Positions 26,817 to 36,230 of a DNA stretch of 59,204 bases are shown in pieces. Both the position numbers and the translations under genes were made by a program. Below the pieces are notes generated by a model. That model ran no database searches, had not been told where the DNA came from, and was given only the letters and a program-made list of their open reading frames with translations. The number at the start of each line of letters is the position of its first letter. Position 1 is the stretch's first letter. Origin of the DNA: Allocoprococcus comes (GTDB taxonomy: Bacteria > Bacillota > Clostridia > Lachnospirales > Lachnospiraceae). Where the stretch lies: the NCBI RefSeq assembly GCF_013300725.1, contig NZ_JAAIMM010000023.1:1-59204 (forward strand), in the 5' to 3' direction.

Positions 26817-28130
26817 ATGGGAAGCTATGTACCGAATACAAAAGAGCAGCGTCAGGAAATGCTGAAAGAGATTGGGTTTCAGTCAATTGACGATCTGTTC
26901 GCACACATTCCGGCAGAAGTAAAGATCCAGGGCGGTCTTAATATTCCGGAAGGAAAAACAGAATTAGAAGTACGTCGTGATATGGAAAATATTGCTGCAA
27001 AGAATCAGATCTTTAAGACGATTTTCCGCGGCGCAGGTGCTTACCGGCATTTTATTCCGGCAACAGTAAAGAGCGTGATTTCAAAAGAAAATTTGTTAAC
27101 TGCATATACTCCTTATCAGGCAGAGATCAGCCAGGGAATCCTGCAGTCGATCTTTGAATATCAGACCATGATCTGTGATCTGACAGGAATGGATATTTCC
27201 AATGCCTGCGTATACGATGGCGCAGAAGCATCCGCAGAAGGTGTGGCAATGTGTCGTGACAGAAAGCGCAGCAAAGCACTTGTTTCAGCTACCGTGAATC
27301 CATATGTTCTTGAGACGATCAAAACATACTGCTTCGGAAATGAAATGGAAGTAGAAGTGATTCCGGAAAAAGACGGACTTACAGATATTGAATATCTGAA
27401 GGAACATGTAGATGCACAGACAGCATGTGTACTGATCCAGCATCCGAACTATTACGGTAATCTGGAAGAAGCAGCCGAGATTGGTGAGATCACACATGGA
27501 GCAGGGGCAAAATATGTAATGAATGTCAATCCGATTTCTCTCGGTGTAGTAAAGACACCGGCAGAATATGGAGCTGATGTGGCAGTTGGCGAAGGACAGC
27601 CACTTGGACTTTCTATTGCATTCGGCGGACCATATCTTGGATTTATGGCTGCAACACAGAAGATGATGAGAAATCTTCCTGGACGTATCGTTGGACAGAC
27701 AGAAGACCACAATGGAAAGAAAGGTTATGTACTTACTCTTCAGGCAAGAGAACAGCATATCCGTCGTGAAAAAGCATCCAGCAATATCTGCTCAAACCAG
27801 GCACTTTGCGCACTTGCAGTAGGCGTTTATCTGGCAACAATGGGCAATGAAGGAATTAAGAAAGCAGCAACACTTTCAACTTCAAAAGCACATTATCTTT
27901 CAGCAGAACTTGCAAAGGTTGGATACCAGACCGAGAACAAAGGAGAATTTTTCCATGAATTCGTAACTGTATCAGAGGTTCCGGTCGCAAAAGCACTTGC
28001 AGCACTTGAGGAAAAAGGAATCCTTGGAGGATTTCCGCTTGATGAACACAGAATTCTGTGGTGCTGTACAGAAGTGAATACCAAAGAAGAGATGGACGCA
28101 GTTGTTCAGATTCTGAAGGAGGTGCAGTAA
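26817..28130 (+). CDS. gcvPA: glycine dehydrogenase (decarboxylating) subunit 1
   Basis: A 437-residue N-terminal half of the P protein, which decarboxylates glycine and loads the remaining aminomethyl group on GcvH. It is the split two-subunit form typical of Firmicutes and archaea. Family segments such as YRHFIPATVKS, YTPYQAEISQG and GFMAATQKMMRNLPGRIVG are visible. It lacks the PLP lysine, which is on GcvPB. Its stop overlaps the gcvPB start (TAATG), so the two are translationally coupled. Confidence 0.96.
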   Translation: MGSYVPNTKEQRQEMLKEIGFQSIDDLFAHIPAEVKIQGGLNIPEGKTELEVRRDMENIAAKNQIFKTIFRGAGAYRHFIPATVKSVISKENLLTAYTPYQAEISQGILQSIFEYQTMICDLTGMDISNACVYDGAEASAEGVAMCRDRKRSKALVSATVNPYVLETIKTYCFGNEMEVEVIPEKDGLTDIEYLKEHVDAQTACVLIQHPNYYGNLEEAAEIGEITHGAGAKYVMNVNPISLGVVKTPAEYGADVAVGEGQPLGLSIAFGGPYLGFMAATQKMMRNLPGRIVGQTEDHNGKKGYVLTLQAREQHIRREKASSNICSNQALCALAVGVYLATMGNEGIKKAATLSTSKAHYLSAELAKVGYQTENKGEFFHEFVTVSEVPVAKALAALEEKGILGGFPLDEHRILWCCTEVNTKEEMDAVVQILKEVQ

Positions 28131-29560
28131 TGTTAATATTTGAAAAAAGCAGACCTGGAAGAGGTTGCGATTTACTGCCAGAATGCGATGTAGAAGTAAC
28201 ACTTCCACAGGAAAAAGATAAAAGAGAGAAAAAACTTCATCTGCCAGAGCTTTCTGAGATTGAACTGAGCAGACATTATACAGAGCTTGCAAAGAAATCA
28301 CATGGTGTGAATGATGGTTTCTATCCACTCGGATCTTGTACAATGAAATACAATCCGAAGATCAATGAAGATATGGCAGCACTTCCGGGATTCACAGAGA
28401 TCCATCCACTGCAGCCGGCACATACGGTACAGGGATGCCTGGAAGTCATCAAAGAATCTGAAAATCTGCTCTGCGAGATCACGGGTATGGATCGTATGAC
28501 ATTCCAGCCGGCAGCCGGTGCTCACGGAGAATTTACAGGGCTTCTTCTGATCAAAGCATATCATAAGAGCCGTGGAGACGAAAAGAGAAAGAAAATCATC
28601 GTTCCGGACTCTGCACATGGAACCAACCCGGCAAGTGCGGCAATGGCAGGATTCCAGGTAGTCAGCATTGAATCTGCACCGGATGGTGGTGTTGATCTTG
28701 AAAAATTACAGGAAGTATGCGGAGAGGATACAGCAGGACTTATGCTTACCAATCCAAATACGGTAGGACTTTTTGATAAGAATATCCTGAAAATCACGGA
28801 GATCGTTCATAACTGCGGCGGACTTTGCTATTATGACGGAGCAAACTTAAACGCAGTTATGGGAACTGTTCGCCCTGGAGATATGGGATTTGATGTGATC
28901 CATCTGAATCTTCACAAAACCTTCTCAACTCCGCACGGTGGCGGTGGTCCTGGAAGCGGACCTGTTGGATGCAAGAGCATGCTGGTTCCGTTCCTTCCAT
29001 CTTATGTAGTAGATGGGGAAGAAGAACTGAAATTTGTAAAAGAACCACAGAGCATCGGTGAGATGAAGAGCTTCTATGGAAACTTTACAGTCATCGTAAA
29101 AGCACTTACCTATGTGAAGACACTGGGACGCGAAGGTATTCCGGAAGCGAGCCGGAATGCAGTTTTGAATGCAAACTACATGATGAACAAACTGAAAGAC
29201 CTTTATACAATGGCGTATGATGAGGTATGTATGCATGAATTCGTAATGAGTCTTGCAGATCTGAAAAAGAAAACAGGAATTTCTGCAATGGATATTGCAA
29301 AAGGACTTCTTGATAACGGTATCCATCCACCGACAATGTACTTCCCGCTGATCGTTGAGGAAGCACTGATGGTAGAGCCGACAGAGACAGAGTCCAAAGA
29401 AACTCTGGATGAAGCAGTAGAGGTATTACGCAAACTGTATGAAATCGCAGAAACAGATGCCGAACAGCTTCATCAGGCTCCTGTTACAACACCGGTTACA
29501 AGAATGGATGAGGTTGGAGCAGCAAGACATCCATATCTGCGATACGAATGGCAGGACTAA
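28130..29560 (+). CDS. gcvPB: glycine dehydrogenase (decarboxylating) subunit 2
   Basis: A 476-residue PLP-binding half of the P protein. The PLP lysine lies in HLNLHKTFSTPHGGGGPGSG. The sequence begins MLIFEKSRPGRG, typical for the family. The start at 28130 is chosen over upstream in-frame codons because it couples to the gcvPA stop and has GGAGG 11 bases earlier. Confidence 0.96.
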   Translation: MLIFEKSRPGRGCDLLPECDVEVTLPQEKDKREKKLHLPELSEIELSRHYTELAKKSHGVNDGFYPLGSCTMKYNPKINEDMAALPGFTEIHPLQPAHTVQGCLEVIKESENLLCEITGMDRMTFQPAAGAHGEFTGLLLIKAYHKSRGDEKRKKIIVPDSAHGTNPASAAMAGFQVVSIESAPDGGVDLEKLQEVCGEDTAGLMLTNPNTVGLFDKNILKITEIVHNCGGLCYYDGANLNAVMGTVRPGDMGFDVIHLNLHKTFSTPHGGGGPGSGPVGCKSMLVPFLPSYVVDGEEELKFVKEPQSIGEMKSFYGNFTVIVKALTYVKTLGREGIPEASRNAVLNANYMMNKLKDLYTMAYDEVCMHEFVMSLADLKKKTGISAMDIAKGLLDNGIHPPTMYFPLIVEEALMVEPTETESKETLDEAVEVLRKLYEIAETDAEQLHQAPVTTPVTRMDEVGAARHPYLRYEWQD

Positions 29561-29590
29561 TAAGTTATAGCTTAAAGCGAGGGAAAAACT

Positions 29591-30589
29591 ATGATTGAAA
29601 AGATTACTTATATTGAAAGCAATCAGTTCAGTCCATATAGAAATCTTGCAGTGGAGGAGTATTTGCTCCTCCACTGCGAGGATAAAGAATGTATTCTTTA
29701 TCTGTGGCAGAATCAGAATACAGTTGTTATCGGACGGAATCAAAATGCTTGGAAAGAATGTAGAACAACAAAGCTGGAAGAAGAAGGTGGTCATCTTGCC
29801 AGGCGTCTGTCAGGTGGCGGAGCTGTGTACCATGATCTGGGAAATATGAACTTCACATTTCTGATCAATAAAGAAGAATATGATCTGGACCGGCAGCTTC
29901 AGGTAATCATTGGAGCGATGGAGATCCTTGGATTGAAGGCTGAAAAATCCGGGCGTAACGATATCCTGATCGATGGAAAGAAATTCTCAGGAAATGCGTT
30001 TTATGAGCAGGAAAAACATTGCTATCACCATGGCACGATCATGGTAGGAGTAAACATGGAAACCTTATCCAGATATCTGACTGTATCAAAGGATAAACTG
30101 AAATCAAAGGGGGTTGATTCGGTAAAATCCAGAGTGACAAATTTAAGAGATTATCTTCCGGAGCTTACAATGGAAGAACTGAAGGTGGCACTTAAGCAGT
30201 CTTTTGAAAAGGTATACGGATTAAAGGTACGTGATAAAAAAATAGAAGACCTTGATACCGGAGTAATTGCAGAAAGAGAGAAATTTTTCTCTTCATGGAA
30301 CTGGCTCTATGGCAGAAAAATTGATTTTCAGTATGAGCTTTCCCACCGTTTTGGATGGGGAGGGATTACACTTCAGTTTGCAGTAGAATCAGGAAAGATC
30401 AAGGATGCAATTGCATGGTCGGATGCACTGAATCCGGATTTCATACATACACTTCCAAAGTATCTGAAAGGACTGAAGTACAGAAAGGAAAGTATCTGTA
30501 CGGAATTGGGGCTGTTCTGGTCAGATGATCCACAGGAAGAAGAGATGATGAAAGACATTATCGAATGGATTCAGGGCGAGGAACTGTAG
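29591..30589 (+). CDS. lplA: lipoate-protein ligase A
   Basis: A 332-residue ligase that activates lipoate with ATP and attaches it to lipoyl domains, here most likely GcvH. The core motif RRLSGGGAVYHDLGN, GRNDILIDGKKFSGNA and HHGTIMV are clear, and the C-terminal accessory domain is present. Its place inside the operon suggests lipoate salvage; no lipoate synthase is in the window. A perfect 12-bp inverted repeat lies in its early codons (29648-29677). Confidence 0.93.
   Translation: MIEKITYIESNQFSPYRNLAVEEYLLLHCEDKECILYLWQNQNTVVIGRNQNAWKECRTTKLEEEGGHLARRLSGGGAVYHDLGNMNFTFLINKEEYDLDRQLQVIIGAMEILGLKAEKSGRNDILIDGKKFSGNAFYEQEKHCYHHGTIMVGVNMETLSRYLTVSKDKLKSKGVDSVKSRVTNLRDYLPELTMEELKVALKQSFEKVYGLKVRDKKIEDLDTGVIAEREKFFSSWNWLYGRKIDFQYELSHRFGWGGITLQFAVESGKIKDAIAWSDALNPDFIHTLPKYLKGLKYRKESICTELGLFWSDDPQEEEMMKDIIEWIQGEEL
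29648..29677 (+). promoter_or_regulatory. strong hairpin inside the start of lplA
   Basis: GCAGTGGAGGAG (29648-29659) is perfectly complementary to CTCCTCCACTGC (29666-29677) with a TATTTG loop. It lies 57 bases into the coding sequence of the sixth operon gene and has no T-run after it, so it is not a terminator. It contains an internal GGAGG. Possible roles are RNA processing or slowing translation. Confidence 0.5.
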
Positions 30590-30603
30590 GAGGATGAAAT
30601 AAA

Positions 30604-32007
30604 ATGAGCGAGAAGTTTGATGTAGTAGTAATTGGAGCCGGTCCGGGAGGATATGTGGCAGCAATCAAATCTGCGAAGCTTGGAATGAAGACCGCAGTGA
30701 TCGAAGAGAGAGAAGTCGGGGGAACATGCCTGAACAGAGGATGTATTCCGGCAAAAGCAATGATTCATGCATCGACATTATATCGTGAAATCAAAGAAGC
30801 GGACCGCTTCGGAATTTCAGCATCAGATGTTACTTATGATTTTGAAAAAATTCTGGAATATAAGGAGCAGACAACCGGACAGCTTGTTCAGGGAGTAGAA
30901 CAGCTCCTGCAGGCAAACGGCGTAACAAGATATTATGGAAAAGGCACACTTTTTGAGGGGAAAAAAGTTAAGATTACAGGGAATGAAGAACAGTCTGTCG
31001 AAGCAGAGAATATTATTCTGGCTTCTGGTTCCAAACCACTGATTCTTCCGATCCCGGGAATGGATCTTCCGAGAGTTCTGACAAGTGATGAACTCTTCAA
31101 GATGAGAGAAGTTCCAAAGAGTCTGGTTATCATCGGTGGCGGTGTGATCAGTGTAGAATTTGCTACCGTATATTCCGCACTTGGATCTAAGGTTACCATT
31201 CTTGAAGCAATGCCGCGTCTGGTTCCAAATATGGATAAAGAGATCGCACAGAACCTGAAACTGATCCTGAAGAAACGTGGCGTAGAAAGCCATACATCAG
31301 CAGCAGTACAGGGTGTGCATATGGAAGGGGATACCTGCGTATGTACCTTTGTCGAAAAAGAAAAAGAACAGACTGTAGAAGCAGAATATGTTCTGTGCGC
31401 AGTCGGAAGATGCCCGAATACCGACGGATTATTTGCAGAAGGTGCTGCTCCGGATATGGAAAGAGGACGTGTTCTTGTAAATGATAAATTCGAAAGCAGT
31501 ATTCCGGGAGTCTATGCGATCGGTGATCTGATCTTTGGCGCACAGCTTGCCCATGCAGCAAGTGCACAGGGAATCGTTGTTGCAGAACAGCTGGCGGGAA
31601 AAGAACCTTCTGTGAATCTGGATGTGGTTCCGGGATGTGTTTATACAGATCCGGAAATCGCATCAGCAGGTATTACAGAAGATGCAGCCAAAGAACAGGG
31701 AATCAAAGTGAAGACTGGCAAATTTATCATGAGTGCCAATGGTAAATCTCTTATTACAAAAGAAGAAAGAGGATTTATCAAGATCGTGGCAGATGAAGAG
31801 ACAGATGTGATTCTCGGAGCACAGATGATGTGTGCAAGAGCCACAGACATGATCGGTGAATTTGTAACTGCGATCGCAAATAAAATGACGGTTGCACAGC
31901 TTTTAAAGGGAATGCGTGCACATCCGACGTATAACGAAGGAATCGGAGAAGCCCTGGAAGAAGCAGAGGGTGGAGCGATCCACGTTGTACCAAAGAAAAA
32001 GAAATAG
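30604..32007 (+). CDS. lpdA: dihydrolipoyl dehydrogenase (glycine cleavage L protein)
   Basis: A 467-residue flavoprotein that reoxidises the dihydrolipoyl arm and makes NADH. The FAD motif GAGPGGYVAA, redox disulfide GGTCLNRGCIPAK, NAD motif GGGVISVEFA and C-terminal catalytic histidine in HPTYNEG are all present. There is no N-terminal lipoyl domain. It ends the operon; the folate operon begins 80 bases later. Confidence 0.96.
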   Translation: MSEKFDVVVIGAGPGGYVAAIKSAKLGMKTAVIEEREVGGTCLNRGCIPAKAMIHASTLYREIKEADRFGISASDVTYDFEKILEYKEQTTGQLVQGVEQLLQANGVTRYYGKGTLFEGKKVKITGNEEQSVEAENIILASGSKPLILPIPGMDLPRVLTSDELFKMREVPKSLVIIGGGVISVEFATVYSALGSKVTILEAMPRLVPNMDKEIAQNLKLILKKRGVESHTSAAVQGVHMEGDTCVCTFVEKEKEQTVEAEYVLCAVGRCPNTDGLFAEGAAPDMERGRVLVNDKFESSIPGVYAIGDLIFGAQLAHAASAQGIVVAEQLAGKEPSVNLDVVPGCVYTDPEIASAGITEDAAKEQGIKVKTGKFIMSANGKSLITKEERGFIKIVADEETDVILGAQMMCARATDMIGEFVTAIANKMTVAQLLKGMRAHPTYNEGIGEALEEAEGGAIHVVPKKKK

Positions 32008-32010
32008 AAC

Positions 32011-32062
32011 TGTACAGCAGTAAAGGAATATGATAAAATATTCAGATATCAGCATATGCTGA
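32011..32062 (+). promoter_or_regulatory. folate operon promoter with downstream palindrome
   Basis: TGTACA (32011-32016) and TAAAAT (32034-32039), 17-base spacer. A 14-bp perfect palindrome, TCAGCATATGCTGA, lies at 32049-32062, spanning the expected start of transcription and so well placed for a repressor. Read-through from the gcv operon is also possible, since no terminator is seen between lpdA and folC. Confidence 0.5.
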
Positions 32063-32087
32063 AAAGTACAAAAAGGAAAAGTAAATC

Positions 32088-33377
32088 ATGTTATACGAAG
32101 AAGCAAGGGTATATTTGGATCATGTATCGAAATACGGAAGTGTACTTGGCTTAGATAGTATAAAGAGCTTATTGGGTGAGCTTGGGAATCCGCAGAAAGA
32201 TTTGAAATTTATACATATAGCCGGGACTAATGGAAAAGGATCGATTCTCGCCGGACTATCCGGTATCCTGCAGCAGGCTGGATACCGGACCGGAAGATAC
32301 TGTTCTCCGACCGTGATGGGATATATGGAACGATTTCAGGTTGATGGCCAATGGATGGCGGAGGACGAGCTCGCCCCTTTTGTATCTCAGGTGAAAGAGG
32401 CAGCAGAAAAAGTAGAAGAAAAAACGAATCTCACCGTAACTGTTTTCGAGATGGAAACGGCGATCGCATTTCTCTATTTCAGAGAAAAACAGTGTGATTA
32501 TGTCGTTCTGGAAGCCGGAATGGGTGGGCTTCTTGATGCGACAAATGTAATAGATACTACTGTTCTGAGTATTTTTGCATCGATCAGTATGGATCATATT
32601 GGTGTACTTGGAAATACACTGGAAGAAATTGCGGAAAACAAAGCCGGGATTATAAAGCCATCCTGCCAGGCGGTGGTGACAGCACCGCAGAAACCGTCTG
32701 TGATCCGAATTTTACAGGAAAAGACAGAAGAATGTGGCTGCCAGATCCGGATTGCGCATCCGGAAAAGGCAAAAGTGAAAAGAGAATTGATGGATGGTCA
32801 GATTTTTTCTTATGAGGAGTATGAGGACATTCATCTGAATCTGATCGGAAGATATCAGATCGACAATGCAGTGACGGTATTGGAGGCTGTGAAAGCCCTG
32901 AATGAGAATGGAGCGGTTATTCCGGAGGATGCGGTAAGAGCAGGATTTGCAAAAGTAATCTGGCAGGGAAGATTCCAGGTTCTTGAAAGAGAACCGTTGA
33001 TGATCGCAGATGGCGCACACAATCAGGATGCAGCGCTTAGGCTTGCAGAAAATGTGAGAACCTATCTTGCAGGAAGACGGATCATCGGAGTGATGGGTGT
33101 TTTTAAAGATAAAGAGTACCGGAAAATGGCAGAGATCATGGCACCGTATCTTACGAAAGTGTATACGATCGATCTCCCGAATCGGGAGCGGAGTCTGGCG
33201 AAAGAAGAACTGTGCAAAGTATTGGAAGAAAATGGAGTACAGGCAGAACCGGCAGAAGGAATCCGGGAGGCACTTACAGCAGCAAAAGCAGACTGTAAAA
33301 GGGATGAAGTGGTTCTGAGTTTTGGTTCCCTGTCTTATCTGGGGGATGTGATTCGGATTTGCAGGAAAAGGAAATAG
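32088..33377 (+). CDS. folC: folylpolyglutamate synthase / dihydrofolate synthase
   Basis: A 429-residue Mur-ligase-type enzyme that adds glutamate to (dihydro)folates. The P-loop is GTNGKGS (about 47-53), with the Omega-loop region [10 protein letters not shown] and [11 protein letters not shown]. The C-terminal domain has ADGAHNQDA. The family often begins with MLYEEA. First gene of a five-gene folate set. Confidence 0.95.
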   Translation: MLYEEARVYLDHVSKYGSVLGLDSIKSLLGELGNPQKDLKFIHIAGTNGKGSILAGLSGILQQAGYRTGRYCSPTVMGYMERFQVDGQWMAEDELAPFVSQVKEAAEKVEEKTNLTVTVFEMETAIAFLYFREKQCDYVVLEAGMGGLLDATNVIDTTVLSIFASISMDHIGVLGNTLEEIAENKAGIIKPSCQAVVTAPQKPSVIRILQEKTEECGCQIRIAHPEKAKVKRELMDGQIFSYEEYEDIHLNLIGRYQIDNAVTVLEAVKALNENGAVIPEDAVRAGFAKVIWQGRFQVLEREPLMIADGAHNQDAALRLAENVRTYLAGRRIIGVMGVFKDKEYRKMAEIMAPYLTKVYTIDLPNRERSLAKEELCKVLEENGVQAEPAEGIREALTAAKADCKRDEVVLSFGSLSYLGDVIRICRKRK

Positions 33378-33402
33378 ACTGAGAAAAGAAAGAGAGAACA
33401 TT

Positions 33403-33957
33403 ATGGTAGATCATAAAAAAGTAGAACAGGCAATCCGGCTTTTGCTGGAAGGAATCGGTGAAGATCCTGACAGAGAAGGACTGGTTGAAACACCGGACCG
33501 GATTGCAAGAATGTATGAAGAAATCTGTGGCGGAATGAATGAGGATGCAGCGGAACACCTGAAAAAGACATTTACAGCAGAAAATAATGAAATGGTTGTG
33601 GAAAAAGATATTACATTCTATTCCATGTGCGAGCATCATATGCTGCCATTTTACGGCAAAGTTCATATTGCCTATATTCCGGATGGAAAGGTGGTGGGAC
33701 TTAGCAAGCTTGCGCGGACTGTGGAAGTATTTGCGAGAAGACTTCAGCTTCAGGAACAGATGACAGCACAGATCGCGGATGCCCTGATGGAGAATCTTCG
33801 TCCAAAGGGAGTGATGGTACTTGCCGAGGCCGAGCATATGTGTATGACCATGCGTGGAATCAAAAAGCCGGGAAGCAAGACGGTCAGTGTTGTTACAAGA
33901 GGTGCATTTGAAGAGAATGAAAAACTGCAGAACATGTTTTTCCGTATGATAGGTTAG
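33403..33957 (+). CDS. folE: GTP cyclohydrolase I
   Basis: A 184-residue zinc enzyme that opens the folate pathway by converting GTP to dihydroneopterin triphosphate. Zinc and catalytic residues are seen in MCEHHMLPF and in [11 protein letters not shown]. Length is standard for the FolE1 type. It ends five bases before the next start, so the genes are co-transcribed. Confidence 0.96.
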   Translation: MVDHKKVEQAIRLLLEGIGEDPDREGLVETPDRIARMYEEICGGMNEDAAEHLKKTFTAENNEMVVEKDITFYSMCEHHMLPFYGKVHIAYIPDGKVVGLSKLARTVEVFARRLQLQEQMTAQIADALMENLRPKGVMVLAEAEHMCMTMRGIKKPGSKTVSVVTRGAFEENEKLQNMFFRMIG

Positions 33958-33961
33958 TGCG

Positions 33962-34498
33962 ATGGAAATAAAACGAAAACTGGAAGAGCAGAGGAGGATG
34001 CAGAGAGTCTGGAGAATATATGAGCATCCTTTTTTTGAAGAGGGACTGGCAAAGAATAAAGATGCAGAAAAGGAAAGAAAATTCTGCCATCATGATATGA
34101 ATCATTTTCTGGACGTGGGACGTCTGATGTATATTTTTTCGATGGAGCGTGGATATGCCCTTGGAAAAGAAGAGATTTATGCGGCGGCATTACTTCATGA
34201 CATCGGGAAATGGCAGCAGTATAAGGCGGGAATCCCCCATGAAATAGCGAGTGCTGAAATTGCAAAAAGGATTCTGGAAGAGACTGGATTTACAAAGGAG
34301 GAGTCGGACAGGATTCTTTTTGCAATTTTAAGCCACCGGGGCAAAGCAGAAGAGACAGAAAATGCAGGGCAGGATAAGTGGCAGCTTGCAGAAATCCTTT
34401 ATGATGCAGATAAGATTTCCCGTGCGTGTTATACGTGTCCGGCTGAGAAGGACTGTAACTGGAGCGGAGAAAAGAAGAATCAGAAAATCATCTGGTAG
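33962..34498 (+). CDS. HD-domain phosphohydrolase-like protein in the folate operon
   Basis: A 178-residue HD-superfamily protein. The metal-binding pattern is visible as HHDMNHF, LLHDIGKW and SHRGKAE. A C-terminal cysteine set (CYTCPAEKDC) could bind metal or an iron-sulfur cluster. HD proteins are metal-dependent phosphohydrolases. Lying between folE and folP, it could dephosphorylate dihydroneopterin triphosphate or monophosphate, a step whose enzyme is not otherwise present here. That role is inference from context only. Confidence 0.75.
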   Translation: MEIKRKLEEQRRMQRVWRIYEHPFFEEGLAKNKDAEKERKFCHHDMNHFLDVGRLMYIFSMERGYALGKEEIYAAALLHDIGKWQQYKAGIPHEIASAEIAKRILEETGFTKEESDRILFAILSHRGKAEETENAGQDKWQLAEILYDADKISRACYTCPAEKDCNWSGEKKNQKIIW

Positions 34499-34514
34499 AA
34501 AACGAGGAATGAAA

Positions 34515-35324
34515 ATGAGAATTGGAAATAAAGAATTTGACACAGCAAAACATACTTATATAATGGGAATCCTGAATGTGACACCGGATTCTTTTTCAGA
34601 CGGGGGGAAGTGGAACGGTTATGATGCGGCAATGCGTCATGCAGAAGAGCTTTTAGAAGGCGGAACCGATATCCTGGATATCGGAGGTGAGTCCACAAGA
34701 CCAGGACACCAGCAGATTACGTCAGAAGAAGAAATTACAAGAACTGCGCCGGTTATTGAGGCTGTCAAAAAGAATTTTGATGTGCCGGTTTCGATTGACA
34801 CTTATAAAAGTGATGTGGCAGAGGCAGCACTTCAGGCAGGGGCAGATCTGGTAAATGATATCTGGGGATTCCAGTACGATGAAAAGATGGCAGGCCTTGT
34901 GAAAAAATATGATGCAGCATGCTGTCTGATGCATAATAAAAATGAGGCGGTGTACAAGGATTTCCTGAAGGATATGTATGCAGAATTGCAGAAGTGTGTA
35001 GATACTGCGAAAGCGGCTGGGATTGGAGATGACCGGATCATGCTGGATCCGGGGGTTGGATTTGGAAAGACCTACGAGATGAACCTGGATGTGATGAAGC
35101 ATCTTGAGCTTTTTAACGGACTTGGATATCCGATGCTTCTTGGAACTTCCAGAAAATCCATGATCGGTCTGACACTGGATCTGCCGGTAACAGAAAGAGA
35201 AGAAGGAACTCTTGTCACGACCGTGATGGCAGTACAGAGCCATTATGGATTTGTGCGCGTTCATGATGCTGAGAAAAACCGCAGAGCGATCAAGATGACA
35301 GAAGTGATTCTGGCAAGAGAGTAA
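34515..35324 (+). CDS. folP: dihydropteroate synthase
   Basis: A 269-residue enzyme that joins p-aminobenzoate to dihydropterin pyrophosphate, the sulfonamide target. Motifs are GILNVTPDSFSDGG, DIGGESTRPG, and GTSRKSMIG. The ATG at 34515 is chosen because GAGG lies seven bases before it; ATG 34509 is too close, and longer frames run into the HD gene. Confidence 0.95.
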   Translation: MRIGNKEFDTAKHTYIMGILNVTPDSFSDGGKWNGYDAAMRHAEELLEGGTDILDIGGESTRPGHQQITSEEEITRTAPVIEAVKKNFDVPVSIDTYKSDVAEAALQAGADLVNDIWGFQYDEKMAGLVKKYDAACCLMHNKNEAVYKDFLKDMYAELQKCVDTAKAAGIGDDRIMLDPGVGFGKTYEMNLDVMKHLELFNGLGYPMLLGTSRKSMIGLTLDLPVTEREEGTLVTTVMAVQSHYGFVRVHDAEKNRRAIKMTEVILARE

Positions 35325-35337
35325 GCAGGAGAAAAAG

Positions 35338-36159
35338 ATGGATCAGATAAAAATTGAAAACCTGGAAATATTTGCAAATCATGGGGTGTATCCGGAAGAA
35401 AACAGACTGGGACAGAAGTTTCTGGTTTCCTGTATTTTATATGTGAATACACGCAAGGCGGGAAAAACGGATGACTTGGAAGCGTCTGTGAATTACGGAA
35501 CCATTTCCCATCTGATAAAAGAAAAGATGGAAGAGAAGAATTACAGGCTGATCGAAGCAGTAGCAGAGCAGCTTGCAGAAGAGATCTTATTATTTGATGA
35601 GAAGATCCGGAAAGTCATGGTGGAAGTAAAGAAACCATGGGCACCGGTAGGACTGCCGCTTGAGACGGTTTCCGTGAAGATTGAACGTGGCTGGAATGAA
35701 GCGTTTATCGCACTCGGATCGAATATGGGTGATAAGAAAAAATACATTGAGAATGCGGTAGAAGAGCTGAAAAAAGAAAGACTTTGCAGAGTCCTGAAGC
35801 TATCGAAGCTGATCGGAACCGAGCCATATGGCGTGACGGATCAGGATGAGTTCCTGAACGGGGCACTGAAAATGGAAACACTGCTTACCCCGCATGAGCT
35901 TCTGGAGCTGCTACACCGGATTGAGCAGGAAGCCGGAAGAAAGCGGATCCGCAGATGGGGACCGAGAACACTGGATCTGGACATCATTTTCTATGGGGAT
36001 CAGATCATTGAAGAGGATGATTTATGTGTACCACATATCGATATGCAGAACAGGGAATTTGTGCTTGGACCAATGTGTGAGATCGCACCGCATAAACGGC
36101 ATCCTGTTTTGAAGGAAACGATGACGGAAATGCTTGTAAAGTTAAAGGGTAATAATTGA
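35338..36159 (+). CDS. folBK: bifunctional dihydroneopterin aldolase / HPPK (FolB-FolK fusion)
   Basis: A 273-residue fusion. Residues ~1-118 are dihydroneopterin aldolase (IFANHGVYPEE, IEAVAEQLAE), and residues ~120-270 are 6-hydroxymethyl-dihydropterin pyrophosphokinase (AFIALGSNMGDK, GPRTLDLDIIFYG). The two activities are consecutive steps, giving the substrate for FolP encoded just before. FolBK fusions are known in Clostridia. The stop overlaps the -35 box of the following promoter. Confidence 0.95.
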   Translation: MDQIKIENLEIFANHGVYPEENRLGQKFLVSCILYVNTRKAGKTDDLEASVNYGTISHLIKEKMEEKNYRLIEAVAEQLAEEILLFDEKIRKVMVEVKKPWAPVGLPLETVSVKIERGWNEAFIALGSNMGDKKKYIENAVEELKKERLCRVLKLSKLIGTEPYGVTDQDEFLNGALKMETLLTPHELLELLHRIEQEAGRKRIRRWGPRTLDLDIIFYGDQIIEEDDLCVPHIDMQNREFVLGPMCEIAPHKRHPVLKETMTEMLVKLKGNN

Positions 36160-36184
36160 CTTATTATCGGGCGAGGATTATACT
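36156..36184 (+). promoter_or_regulatory. promoter of the M18 aminopeptidase gene
   Basis: TTGACT and TATACT with a 17-base spacer; the -35 box overlaps the folBK stop codon. Confidence 0.65.
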
Positions 36185-36230
36185 GAAAGTATTGTGGGGA
36201 ATCCCAACTGAATTGAAGAGAGGTATAGAA

